This document shows, one piece after another, positions 17,098-25,049 of a stretch of DNA of 64,000 nt (the first letter of the stretch is position 1; each line of letters starts with the position of its first letter). The stretch is from contig NZ_MAQX01000022.1 in the NCBI RefSeq assembly GCF_001682865.1, positions 558,001 through 622,000 of the forward strand. Direction: 5' to 3'. The notes beneath the pieces were generated by a model, which searched no databases, was not told where the DNA came from, and saw only the letters and a program-made list of their open reading frames with translations. Source of the DNA: Bacillus sp. FJAT-26390. Lineage in GTDB: Bacteria; Bacillota; Bacilli; Paenibacillales; Paenibacillaceae. The translations under genes and the position numbers were made by a program.

Positions 17098-18228
17098 GTG
17101 GGAAGCATTACGTTCAGCCATGTATATAAGCACTACAAAGGGGAGTCTCGTCCGGCGGTCAACGATTTCCACCTTTCCATTGAGGAGGGGGAATTCCTGG
17201 TGCTCGTCGGTCCATCCGGCTGCGGCAAATCAACAACGCTGAGAATGCTGGCTGGGCTTGAGGAAATCACCGAAGGGGATTTGTACATCGATGAGAAGTT
17301 CGTCAATTACGTCTCGCCAAAGGATCGGGATATCGCGATGGTTTTTCAGAACTACGCCCTGTACCCGAATCTAACCGTCTATGAAAATATCGCGCTAGGG
17401 CTGAAGCTTCGCAAGACAGCCAAGCATGAAATCGAGCTAAGGGTAAACCGCGTTGCGAAAATATTGGAAATCTCGCATTTGCTTGATCGCAAGCCGAGCC
17501 AGCTCTCAGGCGGGCAGAAGCAGCGGGTAGCTCTCGGCAGGGCCATCGCAAGGGAGCCGCAAGTTTTTCTCATGGATGAGCCGCTGTCGAACCTCGACGC
17601 CAAGCTGCGTGCCCAGACGCGGGCAGAGATCATCAAGCTGCAAAGCGACCTCAAGCGGACGATGGTATACGTCACGCATGACCAGGTGGAAGCAATGACG
17701 ATGGGGACTAGAATCGTCGTCATGAAGGATGGCGTCATTCAGCAGGTAGCTCCGCCGAGGCAGCTGTATGATGAACCGGCAAATTTATTTGTTGCCGGAT
17801 TTATCGGCTCGCCGCAGATGAATTTCGTAGAAGGCAGCCTGATCTTGGAGGAAGGGCATTATTATTTCCTCAATAAGCGGATGAAGCTGCTTGTGCCTGA
17901 GCGCTATTATGAGCATTTTGCCATTAGAAGCGGATCGCTTCGCAACTGCGTGCTGGGCGTGCGGCCCGAGCATGTAAGCTTGAAGCGTGAGACGGCAGGC
18001 GATTTGGAGGATGAATACGTCCGGTGTGAGGTCTTGATGTCGGAAGTGACGGGAGCCGACTCGTACGTGTATGTGAAGGCGGGAGAGAACACGGTCATTG
18101 GCAGAACGGAGCCGGAGATGGTGTTTGTCAAGGAAGAGAAGCTCGTTATGGGCTTCAATATGAACAAGGTGCATTTCTTTGATCAGCAAACGGGCGTATC
18201 CTTGGCGGCCGGAGGAGAGGAAGGATGA
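17098..18228 (+). CDS. Sugar ABC transporter ATPase, MsmX/UgpC family
   Basis: Cytoplasmic ATPase that powers carbohydrate importers, about 376 residues. Walker A GPSGCGKST at 38-46, Q-loop FQNYALYPN, signature LSGGQKQR, Walker B VFLMDEP with the D-loop SNLDAKLR, switch His in VTHDQVEAM, and a C-terminal OB/TOBE regulatory part (GVRPEHV). GTG 17098 fits GAGAGGTGAG best; GTG 17092 lies too close to it. The stop overlaps the next start by 4 bases (ATGA). It is the only import-type ATPase in the window, although five permease pairs are encoded, so it could serve several of them as MsmX does in Bacillus. Confidence 0.92.
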   Translation: MGSITFSHVYKHYKGESRPAVNDFHLSIEEGEFLVLVGPSGCGKSTTLRMLAGLEEITEGDLYIDEKFVNYVSPKDRDIAMVFQNYALYPNLTVYENIALGLKLRKTAKHEIELRVNRVAKILEISHLLDRKPSQLSGGQKQRVALGRAIAREPQVFLMDEPLSNLDAKLRAQTRAEIIKLQSDLKRTMVYVTHDQVEAMTMGTRIVVMKDGVIQQVAPPRQLYDEPANLFVAGFIGSPQMNFVEGSLILEEGHYYFLNKRMKLLVPERYYEHFAIRSGSLRNCVLGVRPEHVSLKRETAGDLEDEYVRCEVLMSEVTGADSYVYVKAGENTVIGRTEPEMVFVKEEKLVMGFNMNKVHFFDQQTGVSLAAGGEEG

Positions 18229-21176
18229 AGAGGATGAGGATGCTCGGCATCGGTCTTCGTCTCCTTGTGGCGGTGGCGCTGGTGTTTGGAGTCATCCGCT
18301 GGATGACAGCGAGCGAACCGATCCTTCACGCGACCTCCGTGAGTACGGAGAAGCTGCTCTCCTTCGAGAGCAAAGCGGAGGCGCTGCCTTATGCCAAGCT
18401 GATGTTTCAATTCCCGGAAGCTGCTGACACAGATGACAGCCTGAAGCCTATTGCGATTGCACCTGCTGAATATACGGCAGCCGCCGAGGAAGCGGTACTG
18501 AAAACCGGCAACGAGCAAGGCGAGACTGTACTGAGCTGGGAAAATGAGCAGGGCTGGGTCGAGTGGGCGTTCGAGGCGCCGCAGGGCGGCTGGTATGAGC
18601 TGCACTTTGAGTACAAGCCGCTTGAGGGAGGCAACGCTTCCGTCGTCCGCGGCGTGCAAATCGACGGCAAGTATCCATTCGTGGAATCGGAGCGAATCGA
18701 GCTTGAGCGGCTGTGGAAGGATTCCAAGTACCCGTATGACCGCAATACAATTGGCCAACAGATTCGGCCTGCCCAATCGGAGCTTTCGGAGTGGAGCAGT
18801 AAAGCGGCAGCTATTTTCTCCGCATCATCCGAGCCTGTGCTCTATCGCTTGGAGCAGGGGAAGCACACGCTCAGAATCGTTGGGGAAAGAGAGTCAGTTG
18901 CCATTCGTGCAATCTCCTTCAAGCCAAAGGAAGCCATTCCTAGCTATGAAAATTACAAGCGCTTACATCCGGAGGTCGAAGCGCAGCCAAGCTGGTACAG
19001 CATCATTGAGGCGGAGCAGTTCGAGCGTAAGTCGAGCCTCGCCATCCAGACCGATTTTTGGTCGGAGCCCCACATTTCGCCAGATCCGAAAGGGCGGATT
19101 ACTTACAACGTACTGGGCGGACAGCGCTGGCGCTTGCCTGGCGAGTGGGTGGAATGGAAGCTTACCGTCCCGGAGAACGGCTGGTATGAAATCGATCTAA
19201 AAACGTTCCAGAATTATCGGAACGGCTTCGAGGCTTACCGCACGGTTTCCATTGACGGGAAAACACCGTTTCAAGAGCTGCTTCATTATGGCATTCCGAC
19301 CAATAAGGAATTTTTGATCGGAGCGCTTGCGGACAACGAGAAAACGCCGATGCTCTTCTATTTGGAGAAGGGAGCGCACACGCTCCGCATGACCGCCGAT
19401 TCATCGATGGTTCAGCCGGTATATCTGGCATTAAAAGAAACGCTTGACCAGCTCGCTGCGTTCGACCGTCATATCCGCCTGCTAACAGGAAATTACAGCA
19501 AGTCGGGCTTCGACGCGAATATCGACTCGACGCGGACTTGGGATATGAAGAAGCTGGAGCCTGATGTGGAGCAAAAGATGGCGGGCTTTATCACCCGCTT
19601 AACCGATATTCGAAATTATATTAACGGGCTGAACAAAAAGGATTCCGATTTGTCGGAAGCGATTAAGGGCTCAGTTGCCATTTTGGAGAAAATGCACAAA
19701 GACGTAGATGAAATTCCGAATAAAATCAACGACTTTTCCACCATTCAAAACAATATCGGAACGTGGATGGCAACGCTGACGCAGCAGCCGCTGCTGCTGG
19801 ATTACATCGTGGTGCGCACGCCCGGAACGGAAACGAATTTGAAGGTGGCAAGCACGCTTTCGAGAGTTCCGTATTCCATTGCCGACTTTGGGCGCTCCTT
19901 CTACATGGACTATGACACGCGCAAGCATAATCGCAAGGAAGCGTTAACGATCTGGGTTCAGCGCGGACGCGATTACGTCGAGCTGCTGCGCGAGATGGTC
20001 GATCAGGATTTTACGCCGAGAACAGGAATCGAGGTCAACATCAATCTGATGACCAATCCCAATATGCTCATTCTCGGAAATGCGGCAGGGGATGTGCCGG
20101 ACATCGCGCTTGGGGTAGGAGAATCTACGCCAGCCGATTATGCGATGAGGGATGCCGTACAGGATCTGTCTGGTTTTCCGGGATTCAAAGACGTGTTCGA
20201 CCGTTTTATTCCCGGAGTCGGCCGTTCGCTCAGCTACGATGGGGGCATCTATGGCCTGCCGGAGGTGCAGAACTTCCAGATGCTGTTCTACCGCACGGAC
20301 ATATTAGAAGGCTTGAACTTGAAAGCGCCTGACACCTGGGAGGACGTGTTCGATATGCTCCCGACGCTGCAGGAGAACGGAATGACGATGAACTATCCGA
20401 AGAGCGACTTCTCCACCCTTTTCTTCCAAAATGGGGCCGAGGCTTACTCAACGGACGGCTTGAAGGGCACGCTGTCGAGCGATGCCGGCCAGCAAGCGTT
20501 CAAACGCTGGACGGAGCTGTACCGGAAATACAATCTTCCAATCGATATTCCGGCTTTCTTCCAGCATTTCCGTGACGGGGATATCCCGATCGGGGTGGCG
20601 GATTTTAACACGTACGTCCAGCTTCTTGTCGCGGCGCCAGAAATAACCGGCCACTGGAAAATCGCGCCTCTGCCAGGCATCAAGCAGGCGAGCGGCGAGG
20701 TGGAAAGGTGGTCGCCGCAAGGCATTTCCGCAGCGATGATCATGAAGAAGAGCGATCGCAAGGACGATGCTTGGAAGTTTCTTGAATGGTGGACCTCCGA
20801 AGAGGTGCAGTCGCAGTACGCGAAGGATATCGAATCCTTTTACGGCATCGAATTCCGATGGAATACCGCAAACGTTGATGCAATGAAAGCACTCACTTGG
20901 CCAAGCGACGACTTGAAGGCGCTCCAAGAGCAGGCGCGCTGGGCCAAAAACATGCCTTATGTGCCGGGCTATTATTTCCTGACCAGGGAGATGGAGTTCG
21001 CATGGAACCGCACCGTGCTTGAAGGCATCCCGGCGCAGGAGTCGCTTGAGCAGGCGCAGCTTTCCCTGCAGCGTGAAATGGACCGGAGACAGAACAATTT
21101 TGGCATAACGGCTGACGACGATCTTCATATTCCGCAAATAACACAACCTTACGAATGGGAGGAACCGCAGAGATGA
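18225..21176 (+). CDS. Very large solute-binding protein with N-terminal carbohydrate-binding-like modules
   Basis: 983 residues, about twice the length of a normal sugar receptor. An N-terminal hydrophobic segment (about 7-27) has no lipobox cysteine, so the protein is either anchored by that helix or cleaved. Two related beta-rich modules follow: about 80-235 (GWVEWAFEAPQGGWYELHFE, GKHTLRIVGERESVAIRAIS) and about 255-410 (GEWVEWKLTVPENGWYEIDL, GAHTLRMTADSSMVQPVYLA). A helical linker spans about 415-540. The receptor fold (about 560-975) has LTIWVQRGRDYVELLREMVD, DVPDIALGVGE, YGLPEVQNFQMLFYRTDILE and AWKFLEWWTSEEVQSQYA. It overlaps the ATPase gene by 4 bases and the next permease by 4. It probably binds a polymeric or long-chain glycan; the ligand is unknown. 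Confidence 0.87.
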   Translation: MKRMRMLGIGLRLLVAVALVFGVIRWMTASEPILHATSVSTEKLLSFESKAEALPYAKLMFQFPEAADTDDSLKPIAIAPAEYTAAAEEAVLKTGNEQGETVLSWENEQGWVEWAFEAPQGGWYELHFEYKPLEGGNASVVRGVQIDGKYPFVESERIELERLWKDSKYPYDRNTIGQQIRPAQSELSEWSSKAAAIFSASSEPVLYRLEQGKHTLRIVGERESVAIRAISFKPKEAIPSYENYKRLHPEVEAQPSWYSIIEAEQFERKSSLAIQTDFWSEPHISPDPKGRITYNVLGGQRWRLPGEWVEWKLTVPENGWYEIDLKTFQNYRNGFEAYRTVSIDGKTPFQELLHYGIPTNKEFLIGALADNEKTPMLFYLEKGAHTLRMTADSSMVQPVYLALKETLDQLAAFDRHIRLLTGNYSKSGFDANIDSTRTWDMKKLEPDVEQKMAGFITRLTDIRNYINGLNKKDSDLSEAIKGSVAILEKMHKDVDEIPNKINDFSTIQNNIGTWMATLTQQPLLLDYIVVRTPGTETNLKVASTLSRVPYSIADFGRSFYMDYDTRKHNRKEALTIWVQRGRDYVELLREMVDQDFTPRTGIEVNINLMTNPNMLILGNAAGDVPDIALGVGESTPADYAMRDAVQDLSGFPGFKDVFDRFIPGVGRSLSYDGGIYGLPEVQNFQMLFYRTDILEGLNLKAPDTWEDVFDMLPTLQENGMTMNYPKSDFSTLFFQNGAEAYSTDGLKGTLSSDAGQQAFKRWTELYRKYNLPIDIPAFFQHFRDGDIPIGVADFNTYVQLLVAAPEITGHWKIAPLPGIKQASGEVERWSPQGISAAMIMKKSDRKDDAWKFLEWWTSEEVQSQYAKDIESFYGIEFRWNTANVDAMKALTWPSDDLKALQEQARWAKNMPYVPGYYFLTREMEFAWNRTVLEGIPAQESLEQAQLSLQREMDRRQNNFGITADDDLHIPQITQPYEWEEPQR

Positions 21177-22144
21177 ATACGCAGCTTTCTCCCAGAATAG
21201 CCAAGCCTAAGCAAGGATCGGCACTCCGCTTGAAATGGAATCGATTTTGGCGGGAAATGAGGCGCGACGCGTTTTGCTACCTGTTTCTTGCCCCGTTCCT
21301 GATTTGTTTCCTGCTGTTCATCGTCGTTCCGGTCGTGATGGCCGGGACGCTAGGCTTTACGTCGTACGATGGCTTCGGCTCGCTTCATTTTATCGGGATA
21401 GACAACTACATCAGCTTGTTCACGCAGGACATTATCTTTCTAACAAAAGCGATACCGAATACGTTTTTGTTCGCGTTAATCGTTGGCCCCGGCGGGTATA
21501 TTCTGGCGTTTCTGTTCGCGTGGCTTATTCATCAGCTGCCGATCCGCATTCGCGATTATTACACGCTGGCGTTTTATGCGCCGTCGATGGCGGGCGGAGT
21601 AGCGCTGTCTGTTGTCTGGATTGCAACGTTCAGCGGCGACCGCGTCGGCTACTTCAACAACTTCCTGCTGAATATGGGCTGGATCGACAGTCCGGTCATC
21701 TGGCTGCAGGACCCTAAATATTTGCTCAACATTATGATCATCGTATCGCTTTGGGTCAGCTTTAGCGTCGGTTTTCTCGCGATGCTAGCCGGGCTGCAGA
21801 CGGTAAACCGGGAGCTATACGAGGCGGGGCGCATCGACGGCATATCCAGCAGGCTGCAGGAGGTTTTCTACATCACGATTCCTTCGATGAAGCCGCAAAT
21901 GCTGTTCAGCGCCGTCATGTCGATCGTCGGGACGTTGAAGGCAGGCGGAATTTCTACCCAATTAACAGGGATGGCGATTACCCCTTCCTACTCGGGGCAT
22001 TTGATCATCAATCATATTGACGATTACGCGTTTATCCGCTTTGAGCTCGGTTACGCTTCGGCGGTCTCGGTCATGCTGCTGCTCATCAGCTATTTCGCCA
22101 TGAGATTTGCTTACCGGCTGTTCGGATCAAAGGAGGAGCTGTAA
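21173..22144 (+). CDS. Sugar ABC transporter permease (MalF/LacF-like), first pair
   Basis: Membrane subunit of about 323 residues. About six membrane segments begin at LFLAPFLICFLLFIVVPVVM. The EAA loop reads LYEAGRIDGISSRLQEVFYI. ATG 21173 overlaps the stop of the receptor gene (ATGA) and has GGGAGGA at 9 bases. It pairs with the permease starting at 22149 and presumably works with the 983-residue receptor and the ATPase at 17098. Confidence 0.92.
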   Translation: MNTQLSPRIAKPKQGSALRLKWNRFWREMRRDAFCYLFLAPFLICFLLFIVVPVVMAGTLGFTSYDGFGSLHFIGIDNYISLFTQDIIFLTKAIPNTFLFALIVGPGGYILAFLFAWLIHQLPIRIRDYYTLAFYAPSMAGGVALSVVWIATFSGDRVGYFNNFLLNMGWIDSPVIWLQDPKYLLNIMIIVSLWVSFSVGFLAMLAGLQTVNRELYEAGRIDGISSRLQEVFYITIPSMKPQMLFSAVMSIVGTLKAGGISTQLTGMAITPSYSGHLIINHIDDYAFIRFELGYASAVSVMLLLISYFAMRFAYRLFGSKEEL

Positions 22145-22148
22145 AACC

Positions 22149-23006
22149 ATGATTCGAAAACTTCGCAACGTAACGTCGTTTCAGGTCATCCTTATTACGG
22201 TTTTTACCGCGCTTGCCGCGTTCATGTCGCTGCCGATCATCTTTATTTTGAACCATGCGTTCAAGCCGCAAAATGAGCTGTTTCTCTTTCCGCCGCGGTT
22301 TCTGGTGCAAAATCCGACGCTGCGCAATTTCGAGTCGCTTATTTTGCACGCTTCGAATGCGACGGTACCGTTCACTCGTTATTTATTCAACAGCTTAATC
22401 GTTGCGGGGCTAACGCTCGGCACCGTCATTATCGTCAGCACGATGGCGGGTTATGTGCTTGCCAAATACCAGTTTCATTTCAAGCAGCTCATTTTGGCAT
22501 TGATTACGTTATCCCTGATGTTCGCGCCGGAGACAGTTGGCATACCCAGATACTTGATCATTAGCGGCCTCGGCATCAACAACACGTATTTCGGCCATAT
22601 TTTGCCCGCGCTGGCTTCACCGATCGCCGTATTTATGCTGGTCGGCTTTATTTCGCAAATTCCAGGCGAGCTGCTTGAGGCGGCGAAGATCGACGGGGCA
22701 AGCCACTTTGGCATTTTTACGAAAATGGTGCTGCCGCTTTCGTCTCCCGCCATCGCGACGATATCCATCTTTACTTTCCAAGGCGTATGGGGAGATGTGG
22801 AAACCTCCACCTTGTTCATGCAGGAGGAAACGATGCGGACGCTGGCCTTCTATGTCAATAGTTTATTGAGCGGGCTCCAGAACAGCGTATCAGGCCAAAA
22901 CGTAGCCGCCGCGGCCGGCTTGCTCATGTTCGTGCCCAATCTGATTATCTTTTTGCTCTTCCAGCGGAGAGTGCTGGAGACGATGGTACATTCCGGAATT
23001 AAGTAA
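22149..23006 (+). CDS. Carbohydrate ABC transporter permease (MalG-like), first pair
   Basis: Second membrane subunit, 285 residues, about six membrane segments. The EAA loop ELLEAAKIDGASHFGIFTKM is intact. AAGGAGGAG lies upstream of ATG 22149; the frame extends further up but that part overlaps the previous gene. The segment after the EAA loop includes GVWGDVETSTLFMQEETMRT. It is the fourth gene of the operon. Confidence 0.92.
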   Translation: MIRKLRNVTSFQVILITVFTALAAFMSLPIIFILNHAFKPQNELFLFPPRFLVQNPTLRNFESLILHASNATVPFTRYLFNSLIVAGLTLGTVIIVSTMAGYVLAKYQFHFKQLILALITLSLMFAPETVGIPRYLIISGLGINNTYFGHILPALASPIAVFMLVGFISQIPGELLEAAKIDGASHFGIFTKMVLPLSSPAIATISIFTFQGVWGDVETSTLFMQEETMRTLAFYVNSLLSGLQNSVSGQNVAAAAGLLMFVPNLIIFLLFQRRVLETMVHSGIK

Positions 23007-23033
23007 TTCAAACCAGCAAAGGAAGTCGTGACG

Positions 23034-25049
23034 ATGAAGAGATTTCTAATATTCCTGCTTCTTGCGGCGACCTCCATGCTTGTCGCGCCAGAAGCGATTT
23101 TTGCGGAGCTGCCCTACCGGACTACCTATTATGACAGCAACCAATCGAGCTGGCTGCGCATTCAACCGATCTATACGCCGTCAGAAACGAAGGGCGCGCG
23201 CTTTGTCGAGCCGGTTGACCTGCAAGTGGGCGCAGACGATAAGGTGTACGTAGCTGACAAAGGGGCAAGCAAAGTAATGGTGCTCGGCAATGACGGAGCG
23301 CTTCTGCTGACGATTGGCGAGGAAGAGGGAGCCGGGATGCTTAGCGCTCCCGAGGGGTTGTTCGTCACACCGGAGGGGCTCGTTTATGTAGCGGATTCGG
23401 GCAATCAGCGCATTGCCGTGTTCGGTGCGGACGGCGCGTTCCTGCGGGAGTACAAAAAGCCGGAATCGACCTTTCTGGAGGGGGAGCATTTTGTTCCTGT
23501 CAAGCTTGTTGTCGACAGGCGCGGCGTTATGTATGTCAGCCTCAACTCCTCCTACCAAGGCCTGCTTCGGATGAATGATGCCGGGCAATTTATGGGCTTC
23601 TTCGGTGCCAACAAAGCACAGCAAACGGTGCTCAATTGGCTGAAAAAGCTCATTCTCAACAAGGAGCAGCTGTCGAAGGAGCTGGCTAGCCTGCCGCGGC
23701 CGATTACGAATGTGGCCATCGACGACGACGGGTTTATTTTCACGGCAACGGCTGCGGGGTTCGGACAGGGAGCCATTCGGAAGCTGAATGCCGGCGGCGT
23801 AGATGCCTTTAAAAACAAAACGTTAGTTAACGGTCATGGCATCGTCGATGTAGCGAGCGATTCAAAAGGTTTCTTATACAACATCGATATGTTTTCGGGC
23901 GGCATTAACATTTATGACCAAAATGGAGAAGCGTTGTTTGAATTTGGATTCATCGACAACGAAACGCAGCAGTACGGCGTTCTCGGCTTCCCGACGAGCA
24001 TCGGCGTGGATTCCAAATATGGCGTCTGGATCGCCGACAGCCGGACGGGAACGATCCATAAATTTGTTCGCACCGAGTTCGGAAGCGATGTCATGAATGC
24101 GCTTGCTCTTTATTTGGAAGGCAAATATGAGCAGAGCAAGCCTTACTGGGATCGGGTTTATGCCCGCAATGATATGTACAACGGCACGTTCCAAGGGCTG
24201 GGCAAAGTGTATTTGCATGAGAACAACCATGAGGACGCATTGTCCTTCTTAAAAACAGCTTTTGATACAAAAGGTTATTCCAAAGCCTATTGGCAAATCC
24301 GGCTGGATTTCATACAGCAGCATTTCATTTGGCTGGCAGTCGCCATTGCAGCTTTTCTGCTATTGCTCAGATACGGCTCGCGGGCGATTCGAAAGCGGTT
24401 CGAGCGAAAGCCGTTGCCGGAGAAATGGCAGCGTCCGCTGGGCGATTTGCGAAACCTTTGGTACGTCATGCTTCATCCTTACCATGGCTTTTACCGGCTC
24501 AAGGAGGCGCGGGTTGCGCCTTGGATTATTATTCTGATCTTGGTGGCAACGGTAGCGGTGAAGATCGGAACGATTTATTACACGGGCTTTTTGTTCCATC
24601 CCGTGGAGCTGTCGCAAATCAATTTATTCAGCAGCCTGGGTTTGTTCGTGGTTCCATGGATCACCTGGATTATTGCCAATTATCTCGTTTGCAGCGTGAA
24701 GGACGGGGAAGGGAAATTCAGAGAGGTCATTCAAGGCAGCACGTATGCGCTTGCGCCGTATCTGTTTTTCTCCATTCCGACCTTGCTGCTCTCGAATATC
24801 GTCACGCTTGACGAGCGGGTAATCGTTGATTCGCTGAACACGATCATGTTTTTGTGGATGGGCGTGATGCTGATCGTCATGACGCAGGTCATTCATAATT
24901 TTGATTTTGTGGAGACGCTCAAAAATATCGCCATTACGGTGTTCACCATCGGCACGATCTGGCTGTTTGCTTTTCTCGTGTTTGGTTTGTCCTACAATTT
25001 ATACGACTTCTTCTATCAGCTTTACAAGGAGGTGACCTTCTATGGTTGA
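23034..25049 (+). CDS. Exported NHL-repeat protein with TPR-like part and C-terminal Yip1 membrane domain
   Basis: About 671 residues. Signal peptide about 1-24 (ends near AIFAEL). NHL-type beta-propeller repeats cover about 40-350: VYVADKGASKVMVLGNDG, GLVYVADSGNQRIAVFGADG and VWIADSRTGTIHKF show the repeated V-x-D-x-x-N-x-R-I pattern. A short TPR-like helical pair lies near 360-415, then a membrane segment (IWLAVAIAAFLLLL). A Yip1-type multi-pass domain fills about 450-671 with roughly five hydrophobic segments. The propeller should lie outside the cell. ATG 23034 follows AAAGGAAG. The last 8 bases overlap the next gene. Function is unknown; the position among permeases suggests a role in glycan capture or assembly of the import complex. 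Confidence 0.8.
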   Translation: MKRFLIFLLLAATSMLVAPEAIFAELPYRTTYYDSNQSSWLRIQPIYTPSETKGARFVEPVDLQVGADDKVYVADKGASKVMVLGNDGALLLTIGEEEGAGMLSAPEGLFVTPEGLVYVADSGNQRIAVFGADGAFLREYKKPESTFLEGEHFVPVKLVVDRRGVMYVSLNSSYQGLLRMNDAGQFMGFFGANKAQQTVLNWLKKLILNKEQLSKELASLPRPITNVAIDDDGFIFTATAAGFGQGAIRKLNAGGVDAFKNKTLVNGHGIVDVASDSKGFLYNIDMFSGGINIYDQNGEALFEFGFIDNETQQYGVLGFPTSIGVDSKYGVWIADSRTGTIHKFVRTEFGSDVMNALALYLEGKYEQSKPYWDRVYARNDMYNGTFQGLGKVYLHENNHEDALSFLKTAFDTKGYSKAYWQIRLDFIQQHFIWLAVAIAAFLLLLRYGSRAIRKRFERKPLPEKWQRPLGDLRNLWYVMLHPYHGFYRLKEARVAPWIIILILVATVAVKIGTIYYTGFLFHPVELSQINLFSSLGLFVVPWITWIIANYLVCSVKDGEGKFREVIQGSTYALAPYLFFSIPTLLLSNIVTLDERVIVDSLNTIMFLWMGVMLIVMTQVIHNFDFVETLKNIAITVFTIGTIWLFAFLVFGLSYNLYDFFYQLYKEVTFYG

